Source of the DNA: Variovorax sp. Sphag1AA
Lineage (GTDB): Bacteria; Pseudomonadota; Gammaproteobacteria; Burkholderiales; Burkholderiaceae_C
DNA length: 64,000 nucleotides
NCBI RefSeq assembly: GCF_014192575.1
Contig: NZ_JACHYC010000002.1
Span: forward strand, 1 to 64,000
Direction: 5' to 3'
Positions 8,442-22,561 of this stretch are shown here, one piece after another. Positions within the stretch are counted from its first letter, which is position 1; each line of letters begins with the position of its first letter. The position numbers and the translations under genes were made by a program. The notes under the pieces were generated by a model, which was given only the letters and a program-made list of their open reading frames with translations, was not told the DNA's origin and did no database searches.

Positions 8442-9789
8442 CCGGCCAGTCGCGCAACTTCCCTGGGTTCAGCAGACCCTGCGGGTCGAAGCGCTTCTTC
8501 ATCGCGATGATCTCCTGCGGCAGCGCGCCGCCGGCCTTGCCGTCCTCGACGATGAAGGTGTGCGGGTTGTTGATGCGCACGCCGCGCTCACGATGCATGC
8601 GGATGATTTCATCGAGCCGCTCTTCGGTCGTGAAGCGCACCAGCTGCAGCGCACTGCAGGTGAGAAGCCCATCGAGATTGCGCAAGAATTCCACGTGCAT
8701 CAGCACTTCGCCCGCGAAGAGCTTCTCCATCGCCGTGATCTGCTCGACGTGCTGACCCGGGACGAAGCTGCTCTGCAGATAGGTTAGCGACTTGTCGACC
8801 TTCAGCGCGTGCAGCGTCGTGTGGTTCCAGGTGAACTCCATCAGCGTGCGGTTGCTCTTGCGTACTTCTTCGGCCGTCTTGCGATAGCTCATCGTGCCGC
8901 CGTGCGCCTGCATCAATTCGAGCATCGTGGATTCGGACGTCTCATCGACCAGCGAGAGCACCGCATCGCAGCCCTTCGGCAGATGTTCGGCAAGCTGCGC
9001 GAGATGGTCCGGCACCGGGCTTGCAAAGAACGCAACCTCGCGCTTCTCGATCCCCGGCGCGTTCGCGAGTGCATTGCCGAAGGCGAGCGCCTTGTCGAAG
9101 GCATCGAAGACCACGAGGCTTTCGAGCCACGGATGCGCGGGCGCCAGCGCGACTTCGAGCTCCAGCACCAGCCCGTTCGTTCCCCACAGGTGATGCATGC
9201 GGAGCGCCTCGGCGCCGCGCAGTTCGACGATCTGCGGCTCGGGCTCGATCGTCATCGCGCGCAATCCGAGCACATTGCCGGGCGCGCCCAGCGGCCCGTA
9301 GTTGATCGACCCCACGCCGCCGAAGCCGCCGCCGAACAAGCCACCCAGCGTCGCGCTGCGATAGGTCGAGGGGATGCAGCGCAGCTCCTGGCCACTCGCC
9401 TTGGTGTGCTTTTCGAGTTCGCCGAGCCGGATGCCGGCCTGCGCGCGCGCTGCGCCAGGCTTCACCCACTGCACCGCGTTGTAGCCGGTCATGTCGAGCA
9501 CCACGCCGCCCGCGAGCGGTGTCGTCTGGCCGTAGTTGCCGGTGCCGCTGCCGCGGATCGTGATCGGCACGTTCATGCGTGCGCAAGCACTGACCAGCGA
9601 TCGGATCTCTTCCTCGGTGCGCGGACGCACGACTGCGTCGGCGCGCTTGTCCTTGAGCTGCCGGTCCAGCACCGGGCTGAACCATGCGAAGTCCTGCGAC
9701 AGCCGCGCGATGCGGCTCGGGTCGGTGATCCAGTCGAGCTCGGGCAGTTCGAGGTGAAGTCGCTCGATCGGGGAAACGGGTGCGTTCAT
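8431..9789 (-). CDS. FAD-linked oxidase (GlcD/VAO family)
   Basis: A 452-residue flavoprotein of the vanillyl-alcohol-oxidase superfamily. The N-terminal FAD domain (about residues 45-220) carries RGSGTGNYGQTTPLAGG and a glycine-rich TLGGLFGGGFGGVGS. The C-terminal part ends with the typical FDPQGLLNPGKL. Substrates in this family are usually 2-hydroxy acids such as glycolate or lactate, but nothing here fixes the substrate. It is the last gene of a six-gene minus-strand operon with an ABC importer, a creatininase-family enzyme and a flavodoxin-fold reductase, so it probably oxidises the imported compound or its breakdown product. Confidence 0.8.
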   Translation of the reverse strand: MNAPVSPIERLHLELPELDWITDPSRIARLSQDFAWFSPVLDRQLKDKRADAVVRPRTEEEIRSLVSACARMNVPITIRGSGTGNYGQTTPLAGGVVLDMTGYNAVQWVKPGAARAQAGIRLGELEKHTKASGQELRCIPSTYRSATLGGLFGGGFGGVGSINYGPLGAPGNVLGLRAMTIEPEPQIVELRGAEALRMHHLWGTNGLVLELEVALAPAHPWLESLVVFDAFDKALAFGNALANAPGIEKREVAFFASPVPDHLAQLAEHLPKGCDAVLSLVDETSESTMLELMQAHGGTMSYRKTAEEVRKSNRTLMEFTWNHTTLHALKVDKSLTYLQSSFVPGQHVEQITAMEKLFAGEVLMHVEFLRNLDGLLTCSALQLVRFTTEERLDEIIRMHRERGVRINNPHTFIVEDGKAGGALPQEIIAMKKRFDPQGLLNPGKLRDWPVSR

Positions 9790-9793
9790 CGAT

Positions 9794-10686
9794 TCAATCC
9801 TGTGAGAGTTCGCTGGCGTGCCAGGAGCCGAGCGCGAGTTTGGTGAGCCACGCCATCAGGACGAACAGCGCGACCCCGGTCAGTGAAATCAGAAGCAGCG
9901 CGGCGAACATGCGCGGGATGTTGAGCTGGAAGCCCGCCTGCAGGATCTGATAGGCCAGCCCCGCGCCGGAGCCGCCGGTGCCCGCGACGAATTCCGCCAC
10001 CACCGCACCGATCAGCGCGAGGCCGCTGGAGATGCGCAGTCCGCCGAAGAAGTAGGGCAGCGCGCTCGGGATGCGCAGGCGCACCAGTTGCTGCCAACGC
10101 GATGCGTGGTTGAGCTTGAAGTAGCTCTGCAGATCGGGCTCGACGCTCCGCAGGCCCAGCGTGGTGTTGCTGATGATCGGGAACAGCGCCACCAGCGCCG
10201 CGCACACCACCATTGCGGCGGTCGGGTTCTTCACCCAGATGATGATCAGCGGCGCGACCGCGACGATCGGTGTCACCTGCAGCAGCACTGCATATGGAAA
10301 GAGCGCGGTCTCGATCAGCTTGCTCTGCACGAAGAGGAACGAGATCAGCACCCCCGCGATGGTCGCGACGACGAACGAGAGCACCGTGATCTTCAGCGTC
10401 ACCAACAGCGCCATGCCAAGCGGCATCCAGTCGGTGACCAGCGTCTGCATCATCAGGTAGGGCGAGGGCACGAGGTACGGCGGCAACTCCATCGCGGTCA
10501 CGATGCCCTGCCAGAGCGCCACCAGCACGACGCCGACGAGCAATGGATACGCGATGCGCTGGACGCGCGGCTGTTGCATCAGAGGCGTGCGCTTGGCCTC
10601 GACCTTCGGTTGCGGCTTGGCGGGGCTTTGAGGCATGGCACGGACCTTGGTGGGCGCGGCGGCTGGGCTCGTCGGTGCGATCGCGC

Positions 10687-10690
<4 letters not shown>
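9794..10690 (-). CDS. ABC transporter permease (SsuC/TauC/ThiX type)
   Basis: A 298-residue inner-membrane permease with about six hydrophobic segments and the BPD-transport EAA loop around residues 190-215 (the FKLNHASRWQQLVRLRIPSA region). It belongs to the taurine/sulfonate/pyrimidine-precursor class of importers. The first 35 residues are an Ala/Pro-rich cytoplasmic tail. Its start overlaps the end of the ATPase gene by 4 bases and it ends 4 bases before the oxidase gene, so translation is likely coupled. Confidence 0.85.
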
Positions 10691-11520
<830 letters not shown>

Positions 11521-11565
11521 GCAAAGCCTTTCGAGAGGCGGCCCGACGCGCGGGCCTCCGGTGTT

Positions 11566-12561
11566 TCAGGGCAGGACCTTCGCGTCCTTCACGAATTCGG
11601 TGGTGTAGGTCTTGGCGATCTCGACCTTCGCGGGGTCGAGCAGCTTGGCGGACACGAGGAAGTCATAGCTCGCCTTCGTGCGCGCATCGGTGATCACGCC
11701 GATGCCCTGCGTCTGCGCATCGCCGCCGGTGACCATGCCCATTTCCTTCAGCTTCGCGACGCTGTAGGCGAGCTGGTCGTCGGTCATGTTGGGGTTGTCC
11801 TTCTTGATCAGCGCATTGGCGGGCGCCGGATCGGCGAGGTAGCTCTTCCAGCCTTCGGCCGATGCCTTCACGAAGGCCGCGACCTGCTTGGGGCGCTCCT
11901 TCACGGTCTTGTCCATGCACGACACGGTGGTCGCATACGACGGGAATCCGAAGTCGCTGAACATCAGCACCGTCGACTTCACGCCGGCCTTCTGGATCGC
12001 GTAAGGCTCGGAGGTGAGGTAGCCCTGCTGCGCCGTGTTCTTGTCCGCGACAAAGGGCTGGATGTTGAAGGTGTAGGGCCGCGTCTGCTCGTCGGTAAAG
12101 CCGAACTTCGCCTTCAGCCAGGGCCAGTAGCCGCGATTGGCCTGCGAGCCGATCAGGATCGTCTTGCCCTTCAGGTCCTCGAACTTCTTCACGTCGTCGT
12201 GCGCGATGAGCACCTGCGGGTCCTTCTGGAAGAAGGCCGCGACGTTGACGACCGGCACGCCGCCTTCGCGCACCTGCATCATCTGGATGTCGCTCGAACC
12301 CATGATGCAGTCGGCCTGGCCAGCGGCCATCATCTGCGTGATGTTGACCTGCGGGCCGCCCATCTTGATGGTCACGTCCAGCCCGTACTTCTTGTAGATG
12401 CCTTGCGCCACCGCCTGGTAGAAGCCGCCGTGCTCGGCCTGCGCATACCAGTTGGTCATGTAGACGAACTTGTCCTCCGCGTGGGCGGGCGCGGTCGCCG
12501 CGATGGCGAGCGCCGCGGCAGCGGCAAGACGACCGAGAGTGGGAGCGAAGTGTTGACGCAT
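11566..12561 (-). CDS. ABC transporter substrate-binding protein (NMT1/THI5-like)
   Basis: A 331-residue exported protein with a Sec signal peptide cleaved after APAHA. The mature part starts DKFVYMTNWYAQAEHGGFYQAV, the N-terminal style of NMT1/THI5-like proteins that bind pyrimidine or related small nitrogenous compounds. A GGPQVN motif and two-lobe organisation are also seen. I chose 12561 because the frame upstream has no signal-peptide character. The co-operonic creatininase-family amidohydrolase and oxidases suggest the ligand is a small nitrogen compound; this is inference. Confidence 0.82.
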   Translation of the reverse strand: MRQHFAPTLGRLAAAAALAIAATAPAHAEDKFVYMTNWYAQAEHGGFYQAVAQGIYKKYGLDVTIKMGGPQVNITQMMAAGQADCIMGSSDIQMMQVREGGVPVVNVAAFFQKDPQVLIAHDDVKKFEDLKGKTILIGSQANRGYWPWLKAKFGFTDEQTRPYTFNIQPFVADKNTAQQGYLTSEPYAIQKAGVKSTVLMFSDFGFPSYATTVSCMDKTVKERPKQVAAFVKASAEGWKSYLADPAPANALIKKDNPNMTDDQLAYSVAKLKEMGMVTGGDAQTQGIGVITDARTKASYDFLVSAKLLDPAKVEIAKTYTTEFVKDAKVLP

Positions 12562-12631
12562 GGTGAGGACCTTCGAGGTGGGGAAAGAAGTGGACGGAGC
12601 GAGTCGATGCAAGGAATGAGCCTCTGCCGTA

Positions 12632-13501
12632 TCAGCCGCTGAAGGCAGGCTGGGCCGACTGGATGAAGCCCTGCTCGTGGCCGCGCCCCCAGGTGGGTTC
12701 GTCGCGCACCACCCAGCGCAGCGCGTAGAGCCCTGTCAGCGCCTGTACCCAGCTGTCTGCCAGCGTGCTGAGGATCTCCTCGCCCTGTTCGCGCGTCGCG
12801 CTGGTCGGGTCGCCGATCACGCCGCTGGGGCCGAAGTCGCGCGCGGTCCACGCGCAGGCGGGACGGCCATCCGCGGAGAGCAGCTTGATCGGGAAGGGCG
12901 GCGGGAAGTTGGCGGCCGCGCGTTCCATGTGCACCGTTTCGGGCGCGAGTGCGAGCATCAGCGCGGTTTCGGAATGGCCCGCGTGCATCGCGAGACGCTT
13001 CTCCTGCTCGCTCACCTGTTTGCTCGCGGCGCTCGGCAGCCGCGAGACGCCATGCGGCACGACCACGAAATCGCCATGGCGCAGCCGCAGTTCGCGTGCA
13101 GCCATCTCGAGTACCTGCGGCTGCCCACCGTGTCCGTTGGCGAACAGCAGCTTGCGAAAGCCCGAGCGATACACCGATTCGCCGATCTCGATCACCGTCG
13201 ACAGCAGCGTCGTGCCGGTCAACGTCATCGTGCCGGGGAAGTGCAGGTGCTCTTCCGACTTGCCGTAGGTGATCGTCGGCAGCGCGAAGGCGCGCACCTC
13301 GGCGGGCAGGCGCTCGAGCGCCTTGCCCATCACGCCGGACGAGATGACGCTGTCCACCGAGCACGGCAGATGCGGTCCGTGCTGCTCGATGGCGCCGCAG
13401 GGCAGCACGATCACGGTGTTCTCGCGATCGGGCAGCGCGTCGATCTCGGTCCAGCTCAGATAGGGCAGGAAACGGTGGGGTGGGATGTAGCCGTGGAGCA
13501 T
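12632..13501 (-). CDS. Creatininase-family metal-dependent amidohydrolase
   Basis: A 289-residue protein of the creatininase fold. Family members open cyclic amides or hydrolyse related C-N bonds with two divalent metals. The metal ligands are visible as Glu and His in GAIEQHGPHLP, Asp in CSVDSVI, His in FANGHGGQP and Glu in HAGHSET. The start at 13501 gives MLHGYIPPHRF; a longer frame from 13555 overlaps the upstream gene's end and lacks a reason to be used. It stands between the reductase and the binding protein in a six-gene operon. True creatininase, a mycofactocin MftE-like peptidase and formamide hydrolases are all possible; context favours a catabolic amidohydrolase. Confidence 0.82.
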   Translation of the reverse strand: MLHGYIPPHRFLPYLSWTEIDALPDRENTVIVLPCGAIEQHGPHLPCSVDSVISSGVMGKALERLPAEVRAFALPTITYGKSEEHLHFPGTMTLTGTTLLSTVIEIGESVYRSGFRKLLFANGHGGQPQVLEMAARELRLRHGDFVVVPHGVSRLPSAASKQVSEQEKRLAMHAGHSETALMLALAPETVHMERAAANFPPPFPIKLLSADGRPACAWTARDFGPSGVIGDPTSATREQGEEILSTLADSWVQALTGLYALRWVVRDEPTWGRGHEQGFIQSAQPAFSG

Positions 13502-13532
13502 GAGAGGTGTCCTGTGAGGCGAAGGAATGCGA

Positions 13533-14120
13533 TCAGGCAAAGCGCGCCATCGCACTGCCCACGCGCTTGAGGAAGCGCTTGAGCTGCGGCTCGGTCGCGA
13601 CGTTCATGTGGTAGTGCGCGTGGTAGTCGACCCGCGCCTGCTTGCCCGTGAGGCGCAGCATGTAACGCGTGACGATCTTGCGTGGCGGGTCGCCCATGTA
13701 CCACGCGACCCAACGCGGCCGGCCATAGGTCACCACCGCCGAGATGCGCTGGATGTTCGTCAGCATCGGCTTGACGTTCTGCGGGTCGCTCAGGTCGAAG
13801 GCCACGCCCGGCATGAAGAGCCGGTCGAAGTAGCCCTTGAGCATCGCCGGCAGCCCGAAGCACCACGTCGGAAAGCAGAACACGATGCCTTCGGCCCACT
13901 GCAGCCGCTCGACATAGGGCTTGAGCGGAATCTGGTTGCTCGGCACCTCGTGGTAGCCGAGCCGCTCTTCGCGCGACAGCACCGGATCGAACCCCTCGGC
14001 GTACAGGTCGCAGTCGTCGACTTCGTGTCCGGCGGCGCGCAGGTTGCGCACCACCTCCTCGTGCAAGGCTGCATGAAAGCTGGTTTCGACCGGATGGCAG
14101 TAGACGACGAGCACTCGCAT
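13533..14120 (-). CDS. NAD(P)H-dependent oxidoreductase, flavodoxin fold (MdaB/NQO1-like)
   Basis: A 195-residue FMN/FAD quinone-reductase-like protein. It begins with the flavodoxin strand MRVLVVYCHP and has the family segments IVFCFPTWCFGLPAMLKGYFDR (about residues 82-104) and a later VVTYGRPRW. Such enzymes reduce quinones or nitro/azo compounds with two electrons. It is the first gene of the minus-strand operon that runs through the creatininase-family enzyme, ABC importer and FAD oxidase. The 130 bases upstream, before the LysR stop, probably hold the operon promoter; I saw no clear one. Confidence 0.78.
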   Translation of the reverse strand: MRVLVVYCHPVETSFHAALHEEVVRNLRAAGHEVDDCDLYAEGFDPVLSREERLGYHEVPSNQIPLKPYVERLQWAEGIVFCFPTWCFGLPAMLKGYFDRLFMPGVAFDLSDPQNVKPMLTNIQRISAVVTYGRPRWVAWYMGDPPRKIVTRYMLRLTGKQARVDYHAHYHMNVATEPQLKRFLKRVGSAMARFA

Positions 14121-14250
14121 GGTGTGTTGACCGCTTAATCAGAGCAAGTGGTCAAGTTACGCAAGCGACGTGCCAACACCTTCCGCACCAAAAGCGGGAG
14201 GCGATCGCTGAAATGGGGTTGGGTCTACGCGGTGGCAGTTCGCGACGACA

Positions 14251-15111
14251 TCAACTTGTCCCGTTGCCGATGCTCGCGATGACCAGGTCCAGGAATGCGC
14301 GCAGCCGCGGCAGTCCACGCAGGTCGCGGTGATAGGCGAACCAGACGTCCCGGCCCGGGGGCGGCGGGTGGATGTCGTGCCTCTCGATGCCGGGGAACTC
14401 GTCACCCAGCAAAGTTGGCAGCACGGCAAAACCTGCCCCCAGCGCACATGTGCGGGCCTGCACATCGCGGTTGTTGCTACCTAGCGCGAAGGTGGCTGCC
14501 GGAAAAGTAGCTCGCAGCCAGTGCACATCCGGGAGGTCCTCGAACTCCGCATCCAAGGAGATGAGCCTCGTGCCCGCACCATCGCCTGCCTTCGGCGGAG
14601 CCATTCCCAATGGACCGTACAGCGCGTAAGTCATGTGCATCAGCCGCCGCTGGACGACCTCCGGGCTCTCCGAAGGCCGAATGCGAAACACCAGTTCGGC
14701 CTCCCTCCGGGCAAGGTCGCGCAAGCGCGAGTCCGTGACAAGGTCGACGCGCACGCCCGGGTGGAGCTCAACGAATCGGGCAACCAGCGGCGAAAGAACA
14801 TGCAGCCCAAACCAGTCCGAAGACGACACCCGGAGGAGACCCTGGAGCTCGACGGCGTGCCCTGCAAGTTGTCGCTCGATGGCGAGCGCCTCTTCTTCCA
14901 TTCGCTCGGCGCGCAAAAGTATCGAAGCGCCTTCATCGGTGAGTTGAAACCCTTCGCGCCCGCGCTGGAACAACCGTTGGCCGGTTGATTCTTCCAAGGC
15001 GCGTATGCGGCGCCCCATCGTCGGCTGGGACATCCCCAGGCGTTGCGCTGCGCCGCTCAGCGAGCCTGAGCGAGCTACCGCCAGAAAGATTCGGACATCG
15101 CTCCAGTCCAT
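14251..15111 (-). CDS. LysR-family transcriptional regulator
   Basis: A 286-residue regulator with an N-terminal winged helix-turn-helix (FLAVARSGSLSGAAQRLGMSQPTMGRRIRALE, about residues 8-40) and a LysR substrate-binding domain (about 90-280). Start MDWSDVRIFL at 15111 is the usual form of this subgroup; ATG 15123 is an in-frame alternative. It is divergent from a zinc-independent quinone oxidoreductase gene with a 14-bp palindrome overlapping its own 5' end, so it probably regulates that gene and itself. Confidence 0.85.
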   Translation of the reverse strand: MDWSDVRIFLAVARSGSLSGAAQRLGMSQPTMGRRIRALEESTGQRLFQRGREGFQLTDEGASILLRAERMEEEALAIERQLAGHAVELQGLLRVSSSDWFGLHVLSPLVARFVELHPGVRVDLVTDSRLRDLARREAELVFRIRPSESPEVVQRRLMHMTYALYGPLGMAPPKAGDGAGTRLISLDAEFEDLPDVHWLRATFPAATFALGSNNRDVQARTCALGAGFAVLPTLLGDEFPGIERHDIHPPPPGRDVWFAYHRDLRGLPRLRAFLDLVIASIGNGTS

Positions 15112-15117
15112 CGATGC

Positions 15118-15131
15118 ATTCATAAATGAAT
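15118..15131. promoter_or_regulatory. Perfect palindrome, candidate LysR operator
   Basis: ATTCATAAATGAAT is a perfect 14-bp dyad in the divergent region between the LysR gene and the quinone oxidoreductase gene. It overlaps the start of the regulator gene. The match to the loose LysR T-N11-A rule is imperfect, so the assignment rests on position and symmetry. Confidence 0.45.
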
Positions 15132-15220
15132 GGATTGAGTTCAGTTTTGTGAATTTACATGCAAGGATGAAGCCCCCAAAGTGAGGGCTTGGATTCACCA
15201 CCTTTCATGAGGAAGCCCCG

Positions 15221-16231
15221 ATGCCCAGCTCACTTGTTCCCACCACCATGCAGGCCGCCGTTGTCCGCGAGACCAACGGTGCTTTCGAAATCATCGATCG
15301 CCCCGTCCCGGATACTCCTGCGGGACATGTTCTGGTGCGTATCAGCGCCAGCGGGGTCAACCCGCTCGATACCAAGATTCGCGCCGGGTTGGCGGCGCAT
15401 GCCAAACACCCCCTTCCGGCGATTCTTGGAATGGACATGGCAGGGGTCGTCGTCCAGGTGGGCGTCGGCGCCACCCGCTTCCAAGTTGGCGACGAGGTGT
15501 ACGGCCTCGTCGGCGGCGTGGGCGGCCTGCAGGGCACCTTGGCCGAGTACGTTGCGGTGGACGAGGACCTCCTCGCGCGCAAGCCGAAGAACTTGTCCCA
15601 GCGGGAGTCCGCCGCACTCCCGCTGGTTTCCATCACGGCCTGGGAAGGCTTGATCGACCGTGCTCGCACGAGCACCGGTCACAAAGTCCTCGTCCATGGC
15701 GGAGCGGGCGGAGTCGGGCATGTGGCCATACAAATTGCCCGCGCCTTCGGCGCCGACGTCTACGCGACTGCAAAGCCCTCACAGTTCGATGTCGTCCGCT
15801 CGCTGGGCGCCACACCGATCGACTACACGTCCTCCACCCCTGCCGAATACGTTCAAGCGCATACGGCAGGCGAGGGGTTCGACGTGGTGTACGACACGGT
15901 CGGTGGTGCCACGCTCGATGCGTCTTTCCTTTCTGCACGCCGGTACACGGGCCATGTCGTGAGTGCGCTGGGCTGGGGTACCCACTCGCTGGCGCCGCTG
16001 TCTTTCCGCGGCGCCACCTATTCCGGCGTGTTCACGCTGATGCCGATGCTCAGCGGCAAGGGCCGCGCTCACCACGGGGAGATCCTGGCCCAGGTTGCCA
16101 AGCTGGTCGATGCGGGTCAGCTCCGTCCTCTCGTGAGCACTCAGAGATTCACGCTCGATCAGGCTGCTGACGCTCACGCCTACGTGACCGGTGGGCAGGC
16201 GGTCGGCAGGGTCGTTGTCGACATCGCCTAG
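15221..16231 (+). CDS. Zinc-independent quinone oxidoreductase / medium-chain alcohol dehydrogenase-like
   Basis: A 336-residue NADPH-dependent medium-chain dehydrogenase/reductase. The GroES-like domain covers about residues 35-125 and the Rossmann fold holds HGGAGGVGHVAIQIARAFGA (about 155-175). The structural- and catalytic-zinc cysteine patterns of true alcohol dehydrogenases are absent, which points to the quinone oxidoreductase/enone reductase branch. Start at 15221 (MPSSLVPTTMQAAVV); the ATG at codon 10 is an alternative that fits the family N-terminus better. Expression is probably set by the divergent LysR regulator. Confidence 0.82.
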   Translation: MPSSLVPTTMQAAVVRETNGAFEIIDRPVPDTPAGHVLVRISASGVNPLDTKIRAGLAAHAKHPLPAILGMDMAGVVVQVGVGATRFQVGDEVYGLVGGVGGLQGTLAEYVAVDEDLLARKPKNLSQRESAALPLVSITAWEGLIDRARTSTGHKVLVHGGAGGVGHVAIQIARAFGADVYATAKPSQFDVVRSLGATPIDYTSSTPAEYVQAHTAGEGFDVVYDTVGGATLDASFLSARRYTGHVVSALGWGTHSLAPLSFRGATYSGVFTLMPMLSGKGRAHHGEILAQVAKLVDAGQLRPLVSTQRFTLDQAADAHAYVTGGQAVGRVVVDIA

Positions 16232-16246
16232 CGCACAGGACGCGGG

Positions 16247-16927
16247 CTAGGAGGCCTTGATGCCGCAGCCGCCCAGCACGAAGGCGACCAACTCGCGCGC
16301 GATCGGCTCGCGATCGAGCGGCGCATCCGGCGGCAGGCCCAGCATCACGCGCGTCTGCAGCGCGTAGTCGGCATAGCTCTGGGTCATCGCCCAGATGTGC
16401 ATCAACAGCAGGCGCGCATCGAGCGGCCGCATCTGCCCGCGTGCGATCCAGCCGTTGATGATGTCCACCTTCTTTTGCGTCCAGGAGCGGGCGTTGGGCC
16501 AGTACTGCTCGAGGTTGCGCCCGCCATCCAGCACTTCGCGCGTGAAGATGCGCGAGATCTCCGGGTTGTCGAAGGCGTGGTCCAGCTTCTTGCGGATGTA
16601 GTCGGCCAGCACCGCACCGGGGTCGTTCGCGTTCTCCTGGAAGTCGAACACCACCTTCCAGTCGTGCAGCACCTGCATCAGCAGCTCTTCGTACAACTCC
16701 TCCTTGCCGGGGATGTAGTAGTGGAGCTGGGGCTTGGTGAGCCCGGCACGCGCCGCGATGGCTTGCGTCGATGTGCCTTTCAGCCCGTGCAGGCTGAATT
16801 CCTCGATCGCCGCCGCCCGGATCGCCGCAAGGATGCGCTCGCGCCCCGGCCTGGCGCGTGACAACGGCCCCATGGGGGCGGGCATCTGCTGGGCGCTCAC
16901 GGAAGCGGAGGTGGACGTATCAGTCAT
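16247..16927 (-). CDS. TetR-family regulator with RutR-type C-terminal domain
   Basis: A 226-residue repressor. The TetR helix-turn-helix is at about residues 28-75 (GTSTQAIAARAGLTKPQLHYYIPGKEELY). The C-terminal part, with YIRKKLDHAFDNPEISRIF and IWAMTQSYADYALQ, resembles E. coli RutR, which senses uracil and controls pyrimidine/purine nitrogen use. The start at 16927 (MTDTSTS) avoids an implausible long leader. It is divergent from an exported asparaginase gene, so a role in nitrogen scavenging is plausible but inferred. Confidence 0.83.
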   Translation of the reverse strand: MTDTSTSASVSAQQMPAPMGPLSRARPGRERILAAIRAAAIEEFSLHGLKGTSTQAIAARAGLTKPQLHYYIPGKEELYEELLMQVLHDWKVVFDFQENANDPGAVLADYIRKKLDHAFDNPEISRIFTREVLDGGRNLEQYWPNARSWTQKKVDIINGWIARGQMRPLDARLLLMHIWAMTQSYADYALQTRVMLGLPPDAPLDREPIARELVAFVLGGCGIKAS

Positions 16928-16982
16928 CGCGTCGGCGATGGTAGCGCTTGCCCGAATCCACCCGCCGTCGCATGCTCGCTGA

Positions 16983-20296
<3,314 letters not shown>

Positions 20297-20299
20297 GGA

Positions 20300-21074
20300 T
20301 TACTTCTTGCCGTAGCTCACCGACATGCCGGCACGCACATCCGATTGCACTGCGTAGGGGGGAATGGGGTAGCGCAGGCCGTTGCGCGCCAGTGCGGCGA
20401 GCCCTTCCAGGGCCTTCGCCAGATCCTCGGGCTTGAGGGCCATGAGCATCTCGTCGTCGGGCACGCCGCCGTAGCGCCGCTCGGGAAAGCAGGGCAGCGA
20501 GAGGCTCGGCTCGCCGGTGGCCAGCGCACGGCCCCAGGAGTCCGCGCAGGCCGATTCGCCGACCGCGCCCCATTCGAGCTTGCGGTAGCCCGACCATTGC
20601 AGGCCGTTGATGAGGAGGATCATCTGCGCGGGATTCGCATACACCAGGCAGATGTCGGGATCGAGCCGCCCGCTGGACAGCGGTGAGACGGCCATCGCCT
20701 TGTAGCGACCGTAGGGTACGCACTGCATGGCGCGCTGGTGCGCGGCGGCGTCGTCCTCGGTGGCGAACCACACGCCCTCAAAGGGCTTGCCGGCCTGCCA
20801 CTCCTCATCCTGCGGCGCGAGGCCGATCACGGCTGCGCATTGCGCACCCACCAGGTCGGCCGCGGTGATGCCGACGGTGAAGCCCAGCCGCGCGGCCTGG
20901 CCGATGATCTGGTCGGTCGTGTAGATCGCGCCGTTGGGGCGGCGGATCTTGGGCACCGCCTCCATGTCTTCCGCCCGCTCGAACATCTGGATGCCCACGG
21001 GCGTGGTCTTCAGGCGCAGCAGACGGAAAAGCTGGTCGGTGAGGGCGGCACCGTCGGTCGTGGGTGTTGTGGTT

Positions 21075-21082
<8 letters not shown>
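20300..21082 (-). CDS. DUF169-domain protein
   Basis: A 260-residue protein of the DUF169 family, whose biochemical role I do not know. Visible features are an N-terminal TPVGIQMF segment typical of the family, several conserved cysteines (in [32 protein letters not shown] and LPCFPERR) and an FPERRYGG motif. The cysteines suggest metal or redox chemistry, but that is inference. It overlaps the ABC ATPase gene by 8 bases and lies 3 bases ahead of the acyl-CoA synthetase gene, so it is firmly part of this amino-acid operon. Confidence 0.78.
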
Positions 21083-21821
<739 letters not shown>

Positions 21822-21848
21822 CGTCGCTCTTGTGAATCTCGTGATGGA

Positions 21849-22556
21849 TCAGGCCTGCGCGGAGGCGGAGGTCGTGCCGCGGGACGGACCCGCAAAGCGC
21901 CGTTCCACATAGCGGCCCAGCAGCGTGAGCGGATAGCACAGCGCGAAATAGGAAATGCCCAGCAGCGTGAAGATCGGGATGGCCTTGTCGCCCAGCGTGT
22001 CGTTCAGGCCCATGAACTCCAGCGTCATCTCGTGCAGGCCGATGACCGAGCCCAGCGCCGTTTCCTTGATCAGCAGCACGAACTGGCTGACGATGCTCGG
22101 CAGCATGTTGCGCAGCGCCTGCGGCAGGATCACGTGGCGCATCGCCCGCCCGTGCGGCAGCCCGAGCGAACGCGCTGCCTCGTACTGCCCCTTGGGCAGC
22201 GCCTCGATGCCGGCGCGAATGGTCTGCGACAGGTAGGCGCCGTTGAACAACGTCATTACCACCAGCACCACCAGCCACAGCGGCGCGCCCTTGATCACGA
22301 GCGGCAGCAGGAAGTAGACCCACAGCAGATGCACGATCAGCGGCACGCTGCGCATGTAGAACACGAACAGCTCCACGCACCGCGCCAGCGGCTTCCACGG
22401 GCTGATGAGGCCGAGGCACACCGTCAGCCCCGCCGGCATCGCCAGCAGCAGGCCCGCGAAAGCCAGGATCAGCGTCATCGCCAGCCCGCCCAGCGGGCCA
22501 TCGGGGTAGTAGCCGATCAACAGCTGCACCCAATAGGTTTCCAGGATCTCCCACAT
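21849..22556 (-). CDS. Polar amino-acid ABC transporter permease
   Basis: A 235-residue inner-membrane permease of the HisM/GlnP class with about five hydrophobic segments and the EAA motif EAARSLGLPHGRAMRHVILPQA (about residues 125-147). An upstream in-frame methionine at 22592 would overlap the preceding permease gene; 22556 (MWEILETYW) gives the normal length. It pairs with the second permease to form a heterodimeric channel. Confidence 0.88.
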   Translation of the reverse strand: MWEILETYWVQLLIGYYPDGPLGGLAMTLILAFAGLLLAMPAGLTVCLGLISPWKPLARCVELFVFYMRSVPLIVHLLWVYFLLPLVIKGAPLWLVVLVVMTLFNGAYLSQTIRAGIEALPKGQYEAARSLGLPHGRAMRHVILPQALRNMLPSIVSQFVLLIKETALGSVIGLHEMTLEFMGLNDTLGDKAIPIFTLLGISYFALCYPLTLLGRYVERRFAGPSRGTTSASAQA

Positions 22557-22561
22557 GCTTC

